From Streptomyces sp. S.PB5 (GTDB lineage Bacteria; Actinomycetota; Actinomycetes; Streptomycetales; Streptomycetaceae), in assembly GCF_030403745.1 (NCBI RefSeq), contig NZ_JAQMWP010000009.1, forward strand, positions 434,001 through 498,000: a stretch of 64,000 bases of DNA. Direction: 5' to 3'. A program made the translations under genes and the position numbers. Positions 25,358 to 35,630 of the stretch are shown in pieces; positions within the stretch are counted from its first letter, which is position 1; each line of letters begins with the position of its first letter. The notes below the pieces were generated by a model. That model saw only the letters and a program-made list of their open reading frames with translations, had not been told where the DNA came from and did no database searches.

Positions 25358-25701
25358 GCGCTGCCCCCCAGCCATACGACGCCGTCAGCACACCCGTTCG
25401 CGATGTCGAACTGTTCCCCACCGAACGGGTGTACCCAAGTGATCGAAAAACGTAGGGCACAACCGCACTCGTTGGCTGGAGTTTTCGAGGAATTCACAGA
25501 AATCTGGTGAAGGTGATAGCGAAGGGTCTTCACGTCACCATCACGTGATGTGACGGAAAATACCGGGACAACCACGGACGGCTCACGGGTGAACGGCGCA
25601 CGGGGGGTGGTGGGTCCGCCCGGCATCGGGTACATACGATCCAGTAGCACCGGTCAGTAACGAAAATCCCCAAGATCCCTATTCGCGGCGAGGTGAGCCT
25701 C
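25358..25701. promoter_or_regulatory. Long divergent intergenic region with palindromes
   Basis: 344 bp between the phosphoglycosyltransferase and the acyl-CoA dehydrogenase genes, unusually A/T-rich around 25440-25570. It holds GAATTCACAGAA at 25490-25501 and the perfect palindrome CATCACGTGATG at 25539-25550 with further TCACGTCACC and GATGTGACGG half-sites beside it. Promoters for both genes are probably here. No gene is visible. Confidence 0.5.
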
Positions 25702-27633
25702 ATGTCCGCACCACAACAGAAGCCCGTCGTCACCGAGCGTGAAGCCCGCCAGGTGGCGGAGGCCGCGCGTGAGCAGGACTGGCGAAAGCCCAGCTTCGCA
25801 AAGGAACTCTTCCTCGGCCGCTTCCGGCTCGACCTCATCCACCCCCACCCCATGCCGCCGTCCGAGGACGCCAAGCGCGGCGAGGAGTTCCTCGCCAAGC
25901 TCCGCGACTTCTGCGAGACGAAGGTGGACGGCGCCCTCATCGAGCGCGAGGCGAAGATCCCCGACGAGGTCATCAACGGCCTCAAGGAACTCGGCGCCCT
26001 CGGCATGAAGATCGACACCAAGTACGGCGGACTCGGCCTCACGCAGGTCTACTACAACAAGGCGCTGGCCCTGGCGGGTTCGGCGAGCCCGGCGATCGGG
26101 GTCCTCCTCTCCGCCCACCAGTCCATCGGCGTCCCGCAGCCGCTGAAGCTGTTCGGCACCCAGGAACAGAAGGAGACCTTCCTGCCCCGGTGCGCCCGCA
26201 CCGACATCAGCGCGTTCCTCCTCACCGAACCGGACGTCGGCTCCGACCCGGCCCGCCTCGCCACCTCGGCCGTACCGGACGGGGACGAGTACGTCCTCGA
26301 CGGGGTGAAGCTCTGGACCACCAACGGCGTGGTCGCCGACCTCCTGGTCGTCATGGCCCGGGTCCCCAGGAGCGAGGGCCACAAGGGCGGCATCACCGCC
26401 TTCGTCGTCGAGACCGGCTCGCCGGGCATCACGGTCGAGAATCGCAACGCCTTCATGGGCCTGCGCGGCATCGAGAACGGCGTGACCCGCTTCCACCAGG
26501 TCCGCGTCCCGGCGGCGAACCGCATCGGCCCGGAGGGCGCGGGCCTGAAGATCGCCCTGACGACCCTGAACACCGGCCGCCTCTCCCTCCCCGCGTCCTG
26601 CGTCGCGGCGGGCAAGTGGTGTCTGAAGATCGCCCGCGGGTGGTCGGCGGCCCGCGAGCAGTGGGGCAAGCCCATCGCCCACCACGAGGCGGTCGGCTCG
26701 AAGATCAGCTTCATCGCGGCGACGACCTTCGCCCTGGAAGCCGTGCTCGACCTCTCCTCCCAGATGGCCGACGAGGACCGGAACGACATCCGTATCGAGG
26801 GCGCCCTGGCCAAGCTCTTCGCCTCCGAGATGGGCTGGCTCATCGCCGACGAACTGGTCCAGATCAGGGGCGGCCGGGGCTTCGAGACGGCGGAGTCCCT
26901 GGCGGCCCGGGGTGAACGGGCGGTCCCGGCGGAGCAGGTGCTGCGAGACCTCCGCATCAACCGCATCTTCGAGGGCTCGACGGAGATCATGCACCTCCTG
27001 ATCGCCCGAGAGGCGGTCGACGCCCATCTCACGGTGGCGGGCGACCTGATCGACCCGGAGAAGTCCCTGACGGACAAGGCGAAGGCGGGCGCCCAGGCAG
27101 GCGCCTTCTACGCCAGGTGGCTCCCGAAGCTCGTGGCGGGCCAGGGTCAACTCCCGTACTCCTACAACGAGTTCAAGCGCGAGGTGGACCTCTCGGTACA
27201 CCTGCGCTACGTGGAGCGCACGGCCCGCAAACTGGCCCGCTCCACCTTCTACGCCATGTCCCGCTGGCAGGGCCGCATGGAGACGAAACAAGGCTTCCTC
27301 GGCCGGATCGTCGACATCGGCGCCGAGCTCTTCGCCATGAGCGCCGTCTGCGTCCGCGCCGAACTCCTGCGCACCACCGAGGACCACGGCCGCCAGGCCT
27401 ACCAACTCGCCGACGCCTTCTGCCGCCAGTCCCGCATCCGCGTCGAAGAACTCTTCGGCCGCCTGTGGACCAACACCGACGACCTCGACCGCAAGGTCGT
27501 CAAGGGCGTCATGTCCGGCACCTACGCCTGGCTGGAGGACGGCATCGTCGACCCCTCCGGCGAGGGCCCCTGGATCGCCGACGCGACCCCCGGCCCCAGC
27601 GAACGGGACAACGTCCACCGCCCGATCCGCTGA
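25702..27633 (+). CDS. Acyl-CoA dehydrogenase family flavoprotein
   Basis: 643 residues. The acyl-CoA dehydrogenase core spans about 80-450: LGALGMKIDTKYGGLG, the substrate/FAD loops FLLTEPDVGSDPARL and KLWTTNGVVADL, and the helical C-terminal domain with QIRGGRGFETAESL and RIFEGSTEIMHLLIAREA. About 190 extra C-terminal residues, as in large acyl-CoA dehydrogenases, follow. It would oxidise an acyl-CoA at the alpha-beta bond with FAD and pass electrons to ETF. ATG at 25702 has AGGTGAG upstream; the GTG at 25693 is within the ribosome site. Substrate unknown. Confidence 0.9.
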   Translation: MSAPQQKPVVTEREARQVAEAAREQDWRKPSFAKELFLGRFRLDLIHPHPMPPSEDAKRGEEFLAKLRDFCETKVDGALIEREAKIPDEVINGLKELGALGMKIDTKYGGLGLTQVYYNKALALAGSASPAIGVLLSAHQSIGVPQPLKLFGTQEQKETFLPRCARTDISAFLLTEPDVGSDPARLATSAVPDGDEYVLDGVKLWTTNGVVADLLVVMARVPRSEGHKGGITAFVVETGSPGITVENRNAFMGLRGIENGVTRFHQVRVPAANRIGPEGAGLKIALTTLNTGRLSLPASCVAAGKWCLKIARGWSAAREQWGKPIAHHEAVGSKISFIAATTFALEAVLDLSSQMADEDRNDIRIEGALAKLFASEMGWLIADELVQIRGGRGFETAESLAARGERAVPAEQVLRDLRINRIFEGSTEIMHLLIAREAVDAHLTVAGDLIDPEKSLTDKAKAGAQAGAFYARWLPKLVAGQGQLPYSYNEFKREVDLSVHLRYVERTARKLARSTFYAMSRWQGRMETKQGFLGRIVDIGAELFAMSAVCVRAELLRTTEDHGRQAYQLADAFCRQSRIRVEELFGRLWTNTDDLDRKVVKGVMSGTYAWLEDGIVDPSGEGPWIADATPGPSERDNVHRPIR

Positions 27634-27718
27634 CGGGCCCATGGCACCGCGTCCCCCGGAGACCTCCTTCGGGGGACGCGCTGTCCTCACACACCGTCCT
27701 TACGGCAACAATGGGGGG

Positions 27719-28975
27719 ATGAGCGACAGTCCAGCCCCCCTCGCCGACCCGCACCTCGTCTACGACCCGGTGGCGGGCGACGGCCCGAAGGACGTGGTGA
27801 TCCTCGGCTCCACGGGCTCGATCGGCACCCAGGCCATCGACCTCGTGCTCCGCAATCCCGACCGCTTCCGGGTCACCGCGCTCTCCGCCAACGGCGGCCG
27901 GGTGGCCCTCCTCGCCGAGCAGGCGCACCGCCTCGGGGTACGGACCGTCGCGGTCGCCCGCGAGGACGTCGTACCGCAGCTGCGCGAAGCCCTCACCAGC
28001 CGGTACGGCGCCGGCGAGCCGCTCCCCGAGATCCTCGCCGGACCGGACGCGGCCACCCAGGTCGCCGCCTCGGACAGCCACACCGTGCTGAACGGCATCA
28101 CCGGCTCCATCGGTCTCGCCCCGACCCTCGCCGCCCTGGAGGCGGGCCGCACCCTCGCGCTCGCCAACAAGGAGTCGCTCATCGTCGGCGGCCCGCTGGT
28201 CAAGGCCCTCGCCAAGCCCGGGCAGATCATTCCGGTCGACTCCGAGCACGCGGCCCTCTTCCAGGCGCTGGCCTCCGGGACCAGAGCGGACGTACGCAAG
28301 CTCGTCGTGACGGCGTCCGGCGGCCCCTTCCGCGGCCGCACGAAGGAAGACCTCGCGAGCGTCACCGTCGAGGACGCCCTCGCCCACCCCACCTGGGCCA
28401 TGGGCCCGGTGATCACGATCAACTCCGCGACCCTCGTCAACAAGGGCCTGGAGGTCATCGAGGCACACCTCCTCTACGACATTCCCTTCGACCGCATTGA
28501 GGTGGTCGTGCATCCCCAGTCGTATGTCCACTCGATGGTTGAGTTCACGGACGGATCCACGATCGCCCAGGCGACGCCCCCCGACATGCGCGGGCCGATC
28601 GCCGTCGGCCTCGGCTGGCCGGAGCGCGTCCCCGACGCGGCCCCCGCCTTCGACTGGAGCAAGGCGTCGACCTGGGAGTTCTTCCCGCTCGACAACGACG
28701 CGTTTCCTTCGGTCAACCTTGCGAGGCACGTGGGGCAGCTCGCGGGCACGGCCCCGGCGGTGTTCAATGCCGCCAACGAGGAGTGCGTGGAGGCCTTCCG
28801 GGCCGGCGCGCTGCCGTATCTCGGGATCATCGAGACGGTGACCCGGGTGGTGGACGAGCACGGCACCCCGCGCACGGGAACCTCGCTCACCGTCGCGGAC
28901 GTCCTCGAAGCGGAGACCTGGGCGCGCACCCGGGCCCGGGAACTGGCAGCACAGACGGCGGAGGCCCGTGCATGA
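27719..28975 (+). CDS. dxr: 1-deoxy-D-xylulose 5-phosphate reductoisomerase
   Basis: 418 residues. NADPH-binding motif LGSTGSIGTQAIDLVLRNP near residue 25, then ALANKESLIVGG, VDSEHAALFQAL, TASGGPFRG and MGPVITINSATLVNKGLEVIEAH, the metal- and substrate-binding stretches of the family. It converts DXP to MEP, the committed step of the non-mevalonate isoprenoid pathway, and is the target of fosmidomycin. ATG start follows a G-run. The stop overlaps rseP (ATGA); ispG of the same pathway lies just beyond, giving the conserved dxr-rseP-ispG order. Confidence 0.97.
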   Translation: MSDSPAPLADPHLVYDPVAGDGPKDVVILGSTGSIGTQAIDLVLRNPDRFRVTALSANGGRVALLAEQAHRLGVRTVAVAREDVVPQLREALTSRYGAGEPLPEILAGPDAATQVAASDSHTVLNGITGSIGLAPTLAALEAGRTLALANKESLIVGGPLVKALAKPGQIIPVDSEHAALFQALASGTRADVRKLVVTASGGPFRGRTKEDLASVTVEDALAHPTWAMGPVITINSATLVNKGLEVIEAHLLYDIPFDRIEVVVHPQSYVHSMVEFTDGSTIAQATPPDMRGPIAVGLGWPERVPDAAPAFDWSKASTWEFFPLDNDAFPSVNLARHVGQLAGTAPAVFNAANEECVEAFRAGALPYLGIIETVTRVVDEHGTPRTGTSLTVADVLEAETWARTRARELAAQTAEARA

Positions 28976-30276
28976 CGACCCTGATGTTCATCCTCGGCAT
29001 AGCGGTCTTCGCGTTCGGACTCCTCGTCTCGATCGCGTGGCACGAGCTCGGCCATCTGTCCACGGCCAAGCTCTTCGGCATCCGCGTGCCGCAGTACATG
29101 GTCGGCTTCGGCCCGACCCTCTGGTCCCGCAACAAGGGCGAGACCGAGTACGGCATCAAGGCCATCCCGTTCGGCGGCTACATCCGCATGATCGGCATGT
29201 TCCCGCCGGGCCCCGACGGCAAGCTGGAGGCCCGCTCCACCTCGCCCTGGCGCGGCATGATCGAGGACGCCCGCTCGGCCGCGTACGAGGAGCTCAGGCC
29301 GGGCGACGAGACGCGGATGTTCTACACCCGCAAGCCCTGGAAACGGGTCATCGTGATGTTCGCGGGCCCGTTCATGAACCTGATCCTCGCGATCGTCCTG
29401 TTCCTGACGGTCCTGATGGGCTTCGGCATCCAGCAGCAGACCACCACCGTCAGCTCGGTCTCCCCCTGTGTGATCTCGCAGAGCGAGAACCGCGACGAGT
29501 GCAAGAGCACCGACCCCAAGTCCCCGGCCGCGGCGGCGGGCATGAAGGCGGGCGACAAGATCGTCTCCTTCGCCGGGGTGCGGACCGACGACTGGAACAC
29601 CCTCTCCGACCTCATCCGTGACAGCGCCGGCAAGACGGTCCCGATCGTCGTCGACCGCGACGGCAGGGAAGTCCCGCTCCAGGCGAAGATCGCCACCAAC
29701 CTCGTCGCCAAGAAGGACTCCGCCGGGGCCTACGTCCAGGGCGAGTACGTCAAGGCCGGCTTCCTCGGCTTCAGCGCCGCCACCGGCGTCGTCAAGCAGG
29801 ACCTCGGCGACTCGGTGGTCTGGATGACGGACCGGGTGGGTGACGCGGTGGACTCCCTGGCCGCCCTCCCGTCGAAGATCCCGGCCCTGTGGGACGCGAC
29901 CTTCGGAGACGGCCAGCGCGAACCGGACTCCCCGATGGGCGTCGTCGGCGCGGCACGGGTGGGCGGCGAGATCGCCACCCTCGACATCCCGGCATCCCAG
30001 CAACTGGCGATGTTCGTGATGCTGCTCGCGGGCTTCAACCTCTCCCTGTTCCTCTTCAACATGCTCCCGCTGCTCCCCCTGGACGGCGGCCACATCGCGG
30101 GCGCCCTGTGGGAGTCCCTGCGCCGGAACGTGGCGAAGGTGCTCCGCCGCCCGGACCCCGGCCCGTTCGACGTGGCGAAGCTGATGCCGGTCGCCTACGT
30201 GGTGGCGGGAATCTTCATCTGCTTCACGGTTCTCGTCCTGATCGCGGACGTGGTCAACCCGGTGAGAATCTCCTAG
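28972..30276 (+). CDS. rseP: Site-2 zinc metalloprotease, RseP/RIP family
   Basis: 434 residues. Zinc motif HExxH is WHELGH in the first membrane segment (residues 23-28). The second metal motif is NMLPLLPLDGGH in the C-terminal half, flanked by membrane helices. A PDZ domain lies between (about 180-250, AAAAGMKAGDKIVSFAGV). Such proteases cut membrane-bound anti-sigma factors or signal peptides within the bilayer. The region 95-125 (EARSTSPWRGMIEDARSA) is an insertion typical of actinobacterial members. Translationally coupled to dxr. Confidence 0.92.
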   Translation: MTTLMFILGIAVFAFGLLVSIAWHELGHLSTAKLFGIRVPQYMVGFGPTLWSRNKGETEYGIKAIPFGGYIRMIGMFPPGPDGKLEARSTSPWRGMIEDARSAAYEELRPGDETRMFYTRKPWKRVIVMFAGPFMNLILAIVLFLTVLMGFGIQQQTTTVSSVSPCVISQSENRDECKSTDPKSPAAAAGMKAGDKIVSFAGVRTDDWNTLSDLIRDSAGKTVPIVVDRDGREVPLQAKIATNLVAKKDSAGAYVQGEYVKAGFLGFSAATGVVKQDLGDSVVWMTDRVGDAVDSLAALPSKIPALWDATFGDGQREPDSPMGVVGAARVGGEIATLDIPASQQLAMFVMLLAGFNLSLFLFNMLPLLPLDGGHIAGALWESLRRNVAKVLRRPDPGPFDVAKLMPVAYVVAGIFICFTVLVLIADVVNPVRIS

Positions 30277-30293
30277 TCATACGGCGTTCACCG

Positions 30294-30320
30294 CGGCCCG
30301 GCACACTGTGTGCCGGGCCG
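30294..30320. terminator. Hairpin terminator after rseP
   Basis: A perfect 12-bp stem (CGGCCCGGCACA and complement) with a 3-base loop. It separates rseP from ispG, which therefore probably has its own promoter in 30321-30446. Confidence 0.8.
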
Positions 30321-30446
30321 TCCCCGTTCGTATGGGTTGACGATGGGGATGTGCCCGGGCCTGCGCACGTGCCGTAATCTCGAAGCCTGGAGCCCACTGT
30401 TCCGTTGGCGCCGGACCTTGATCCACGACTTGGGGTTGCACAGCAG

Positions 30447-31604
<1,158 letters not shown>

Positions 31605-31637
31605 CGGCACTTCTTGAGTTCCGGTCCAGGCAATCCC

Positions 31638-31710
31638 AGCCCGTCCGGCGTTTGAGGACGAGGCCCGTTCAGGGCCGGAGCGGGGGTCTGGGGGCGGCAG
31701 CCCCCAGCCG
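31638..31710 (+). repeat. Interspersed Streptomyces repeat (CAGCCCGTCCGGCG type)
   Basis: Begins CAGCCCGTCCGGCGTTTGAG, continues GACGAGGCCCGTTCAGGGCC and GGGGGTCTGGGGGC, and ends GGCAGCCCCCAG. The two parts form hairpins (GGCCCGTTCAGGGCC; CTGGGGGCGGCAGCCCCCAG). It follows ispG, where it may also act as a terminator. A related copy lies inside a coding sequence at 46692-46810. The rest of the 31605-31826 gap holds nothing I recognise except the promoter side of the next gene. Confidence 0.8.
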
Positions 31711-31826
31711 ACGGCACCGAAACGCCGCGCACCTCAAAGCACCCGGCACCATCACAGGGCGGCACCGCTCAGCTTCCGCAGGTACAGTGCGGAGATCAGC
31801 TGTCCCCAGTGTGAGGCCCCCCGCCC

Positions 31827-32675
31827 GTGTTGACCCAGACGACCTCCCGGGTCCTCGAACCGAGCGACCTGGACGCCGCGCTCGCCGTCCTCGACCGTGA
31901 GCCGGTCGCGAACGCCTTCGTGACGTCAAGGGTCCAGGTCGCCGGCCTGGACCCCTGGCGCCTCGGCGGCGAGATGTGGGGCTGGTACGAGGACGGAATG
32001 CTGACGTCCCTCTGCTACGCCGGCGCCAACCTGGTCCCGATCTGCGCGACCCCCCGGGCCGTACGCGCCTTCGCCGACCGCGCCCGCAGAGCAGGCCGCC
32101 GCTGCTCCTCGATCGTCGGCCCCTCGGAACCCACCGCCCAGCTCTGGCGCCTCCTCGAACCCAGCTGGGGCCCGGCCCGCGAGGTCCGCGCCCACCAGCC
32201 GCTGATGGTCACCGACCGCATGCCCACCGACATCGCCCCGGATCCCTACGTCCGCCGCATCCGCAAGGACGAGATGGAAACGATCATGCCGGCGTGCGTG
32301 GCGATGTTCACCGAGGAGGTGGGCGTCTCCCCGCTGGCGGGCGACGGCGGCCTCCTCTACCAGGCGAGGGTCGCCGAACTCGTGGGCTCCGGCCGCTCCT
32401 TCGCCCGCCTCGACGCCGACGGCAAGGTCGTCTTCAAGGCGGAGATCGGCGCGGCCACGACCCAGGCCTGCCAGATCCAGGGCGTGTGGGTGGCCCCGGA
32501 GTACCGGGGGAGGGGCCTGGCGGCCCCCGGAATGGCGGCGGTCCTGCGTTACGCCCTGGCGGACGTGGCTCCGGTGGTCAGCCTGTACGTCAACGACTTC
32601 AACACGGCCGCGAGAAGGACGTACAGGCGAGTCGGCTTCCAGGAGGTCGGCGCTTTCATGAGCGTTCTCTTCTGA
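31827..32675 (+). CDS. GNAT acetyltransferase with N-terminal DUF4081 domain
   Basis: 282 residues. The N-terminal half (VLDREPVANAFVTSRVQ ... WGWYEDGMLTSLCYAGANLVP) is the DUF4081 domain. The C-terminal half is a GNAT fold with the acetyl-CoA loop APEYRGRGLAAPGMAAVL and the closing YVNDFNTAARRTYRRVGFQ. It should transfer acetyl from acetyl-CoA to an unknown amine. The start is taken at GTG 31827 (MLTQTTSRVLEPSD), with no strong ribosome site. It lies between ispG and proS, as in other Streptomyces as far as I recall. Confidence 0.87.
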   Translation: MLTQTTSRVLEPSDLDAALAVLDREPVANAFVTSRVQVAGLDPWRLGGEMWGWYEDGMLTSLCYAGANLVPICATPRAVRAFADRARRAGRRCSSIVGPSEPTAQLWRLLEPSWGPAREVRAHQPLMVTDRMPTDIAPDPYVRRIRKDEMETIMPACVAMFTEEVGVSPLAGDGGLLYQARVAELVGSGRSFARLDADGKVVFKAEIGAATTQACQIQGVWVAPEYRGRGLAAPGMAAVLRYALADVAPVVSLYVNDFNTAARRTYRRVGFQEVGAFMSVLF

Positions 32676-32721
32676 GATACACACGCACCCCACACCACGC
32701 GCGCCCCTATACGATCCCCAC

Positions 32722-33291
32722 ATGCGATTTCCCGGTCACGGTCACCGCCGCCACCCCGACGACGACATCGTGATCGGCCCCCTGGACCTCCCCGCCCGCG
32801 TCGACGAGGCACTAGCGGTCCAGGCCGTCGCCTTCGGACTCGGCGCCGACGAAGTCGCCGTCCGCCGCCAGATCGTCCTCCGCCACATGACCTACCCCGG
32901 TGCCCGTGCCCTCGGCGCCACCTCGGCGGGCCGTCTCGTGGGCTTCGTCTACGGCATGCCCAACGACCGCACCCACTGGTGGTCCACGGTCGTGGAGCCC
33001 TACCTCCGGGCCCAGGGCCACGACATCTGGCTGGACGACTCCTTCGTCATCACGGAACTCCACGTCCACCCCGGCTACCAGAACCGCGGAATCGGACGCT
33101 CCCTGATCACGACGATCACGGACGGCGCCACCGAACCCCGCTCGATCCTCTCGGCGATCGACACGGACAGCCCGGCCCGCGGCCTGTACCACTCCCTCGG
33201 CTACCAGGACCTGGCCCGCAAGGTCCTCTTCCCCAGCGCCCCGAAACCGTACGCCGTGATGGGCGCCCCCCTCCCGCTGCGCCGCCGTTAA
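32722..33291 (+). CDS. GNAT family N-acetyltransferase
   Basis: 189 residues with one GNAT domain. The core strand and acetyl-CoA loop are ITELHVHPGYQNRGIGRSLI, and the C-terminal LYHSLGYQDLARKVL is the usual end. A Trp/His-rich stretch (DRTHWWSTVVEPYL) precedes it. Substrate unknown. It starts at an ATG 46 bp after the previous GNAT gene on the same strand, so the two may be co-transcribed. The two proteins are not close copies. Confidence 0.85.
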   Translation: MRFPGHGHRRHPDDDIVIGPLDLPARVDEALAVQAVAFGLGADEVAVRRQIVLRHMTYPGARALGATSAGRLVGFVYGMPNDRTHWWSTVVEPYLRAQGHDIWLDDSFVITELHVHPGYQNRGIGRSLITTITDGATEPRSILSAIDTDSPARGLYHSLGYQDLARKVLFPSAPKPYAVMGAPLPLRRR

Positions 33292-33364
33292 CCGATTTCC
33301 GCCACAACCGGACCCCCGGCTAACCTCCTTGCCATCACCCTTATCCGGCAGGAGTACGAGAACC

Positions 33365-35068
33365 ATGGCCAACGCACCGGTCCAGCGCATGTCCCAGTTG
33401 ATGGCGAAGACGCTGCGCGACGACCCGGCGGACGCCGAGGTCCTCAGCCACAAGCTCCTCGTCCGCGCCGGCTACGTGCGCCGCACCGCCGCCGGTATCT
33501 GGAGCTGGCTGCCCCTCGGCATGCGGGTCCTGCGCAACGTGGAGCGGGTCGTCCGTGAGGAGATGGACGCGATCGGCGCCCAGGAGGTGCTGCTCCCCGC
33601 CATCCTGCCGCGCGAGCCGTACGAGGCGACCGGCCGCTGGGAGGAGTACGGCCCCGAGCTGTTCCGCCTCCAGGACCGCAAGGGCGGCGACTACCTGCTC
33701 GGCCCGACCCACGAGGAGATCTTCACCCTGCTGGTGAAGGACCAGGCGTCCTCGTACAAGGACCTGCCGGTCATCCTCTACCAGATCCAGAACAAGTACC
33801 GCGACGAGGCCCGCCCGCGGGCCGGCGTCCTGCGCGGCCGTGAGTTCCTCATGAAGGACTCGTACTCCTTCGACACCGAGGACGAGGGCCTGGCCCAGTC
33901 CTACGCCCTGCACCGCCAGGCCTACCAGAAGATCTTCACCCGCCTCGGCCTCGACTACCGCATCTGCGCCGCCACCGCGGGCGCGATGGGCGGCTCGAAG
34001 TCCGAGGAGTTCCTGGCCCCGGCCGAGGCCGGCGAGGACACCTTCGCGGACTGCCCGAACTGCGACTTCGCGGCCAACACCGAGGCGATCACGTACGAGC
34101 TCAAGCCGGTGGACGCCACCGACGTGCCCGCCGCCGAGGACATCCCGACCCCGGACACCCCCACCATCGAGACCCTCGCCGCCCAGCTCGGCGTCGAGGC
34201 CTCCGCCACCCTGAAGAACCTCCTCGTCAAGGTCGACGGCGAGATCGTGGCCGTCGGCGTCCCCGGCGACCGCGAGGTCGACATGGACAAGGTCGAGGCG
34301 TACTTCGCCCCGGCGGCCGTCGAGATGGTCACCGAGGCCGACTTCGCGGGCCGCCCGGACCTGGTCCGCGGTTACGTCGGTCCGCAGGGCCTGGGCGAGA
34401 AGGTCAAGTACATCGCCGACCCGCGCGTGGCCCCCGGCACCGCGTGGATCACGGGCGCCAACAAGGCCAACACGCACACCAAGAACGTCGTCGCGGGCCG
34501 CGACTTCGAGGTCGGCGAGTACGTCGACGTCGTGGTCGTGCAGGAGGGCGACCCCTGCCCGAAGTGCGGCACCGGGCTCAAGCTGGACCGCGCCATCGAG
34601 ATCGGCCACATCTTCCAGCTGGGCCGCAAGTACGCCGACGCCCTCAAGCTCGACGTCCTCGGCCAGCAGGGCAAGCCGGTCCGCGTGACCATGGGCTCCT
34701 ACGGCATCGGCGTCACCCGCGCGGTCGCGGCCATCGCCGAGCAGAGCGCCGACGAGCAGGGCCTGTGCTGGCCCGCCGAGGTCGCCCCGGCCGACGTCCA
34801 CGTCGTCGCCGCCGGCAAGGCCCTCCAGACCGAACTGGCCCTGGAGGTCTCCGAGAAGCTGCGCGACGCGGGCCTGCGGGTCCTGGTCGACGACCGCGCC
34901 GGTGTCTCCCCGGGCGTGAAGTTCACGGACGCCGAGCTCATCGGCGTACCGAAGATCCTCGTCGCGGGCCGCCGCTCCGCCGAGGGCGTCCTGGAGCTCA
35001 AGGACCGCAAGACCGGCGAGCGCGAGGAACTGACCGTCGACGAGGCGATCGCTCGCCTCAGCGCGTAG
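33365..35068 (+). CDS. proS: Prolyl-tRNA synthetase, bacterial type with editing domain
   Basis: 567 residues, the usual length of the bacterial form. Class II motifs are visible: motif 2 YRDEARPRAGVLRGREFLMKD (in part) and motif 3 GSYGIGVTRAVAAIAEQ. Between them, about residues 230-390, lies the YbaK-like insertion that hydrolyses Ala-tRNA(Pro) (LAAQLGVEASATLKNLLVKV; the editing Lys is probably in TLKNLL). The C-terminal anticodon-binding domain follows (VHVVAAGKALQTELALEV). It charges tRNA(Pro). ATG start with CAGGAG upstream. A large hairpin follows the stop. Confidence 0.96.
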   Translation: MANAPVQRMSQLMAKTLRDDPADAEVLSHKLLVRAGYVRRTAAGIWSWLPLGMRVLRNVERVVREEMDAIGAQEVLLPAILPREPYEATGRWEEYGPELFRLQDRKGGDYLLGPTHEEIFTLLVKDQASSYKDLPVILYQIQNKYRDEARPRAGVLRGREFLMKDSYSFDTEDEGLAQSYALHRQAYQKIFTRLGLDYRICAATAGAMGGSKSEEFLAPAEAGEDTFADCPNCDFAANTEAITYELKPVDATDVPAAEDIPTPDTPTIETLAAQLGVEASATLKNLLVKVDGEIVAVGVPGDREVDMDKVEAYFAPAAVEMVTEADFAGRPDLVRGYVGPQGLGEKVKYIADPRVAPGTAWITGANKANTHTKNVVAGRDFEVGEYVDVVVVQEGDPCPKCGTGLKLDRAIEIGHIFQLGRKYADALKLDVLGQQGKPVRVTMGSYGIGVTRAVAAIAEQSADEQGLCWPAEVAPADVHVVAAGKALQTELALEVSEKLRDAGLRVLVDDRAGVSPGVKFTDAELIGVPKILVAGRRSAEGVLELKDRKTGEREELTVDEAIARLSA

Positions 35069-35084
35069 GGAAACTCCTCGCAGA

Positions 35085-35155
35085 ACGACGGCGCGAGATG
35101 CCGTCCGCCGCGCGTCCTTCGCGGACCGCGGCGGCGCGGCATCTCGCGCCGTCGT
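35085..35155. terminator. Large hairpin after proS
   Basis: Perfect 19-bp arms (ACGACGGCGCGAGATGCCG at 35085-35103 and complement at 35137-35155). Inside them a further 8-bp pairing (35105-35112 with 35127-35134) extends the stem after a small bulge. It begins 16 bp after the proS stop and would be an exceptionally stable terminator. Confidence 0.78.
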
Positions 35156-35630
35156 GGCGACCGAGAACGAGGTTGACCCGACGGCCAGCTCGGAGATGGA
35201 CGCCATCGGCTGCGATCGCGATGTCGCCCGGGCCCACGAGCCGCGACCACCCGGCCCGCCTCACGGTCCGCCGCGCCACCGCCAAGGCCCGGGACGCTTG
35301 CAAGGCCGCCGCCGCGATGTCGGCCGAGGCGGCCGACCGCCGGGGTGTTCATGAGCCTCGGTGGCGACACGGCCCAGTATGGGGGCAGCCCCGGCCGGGC
35401 AGGGCGGCCGACTGGCAGGTCCGCCTCCAGGGCATCAGATGGTCGACCCGCCCACTTGGTTGCCGGTCCGCACCCCATGGCGCGCGCACGGTCCTGACCG
35501 CTGCTGACCACATGCGCCTGCCTGAGTGTCCGGTGCGCCAGGAGAGCCCGACAGCGACACCTCCAGGCCGGCGCCGACCGACCTCAGAGGCGCCGCCGGC
35601 CGCCACGTACCCGCAGCCGGAACTCGACCC
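35156..35630. other. Intergenic region without a recognisable gene
   Basis: 475 bp between the proS hairpin and the convergent kinase-like gene. Short open frames occur on both strands, but none has a ribosome site, family match or steady codon bias. I see no repeat or RNA gene here. Confidence 0.55.

Noticed and set aside
35154..35606. Short open frames on both strands after proS
   Set aside because: No ribosome sites, no family resemblance, uneven codon bias.
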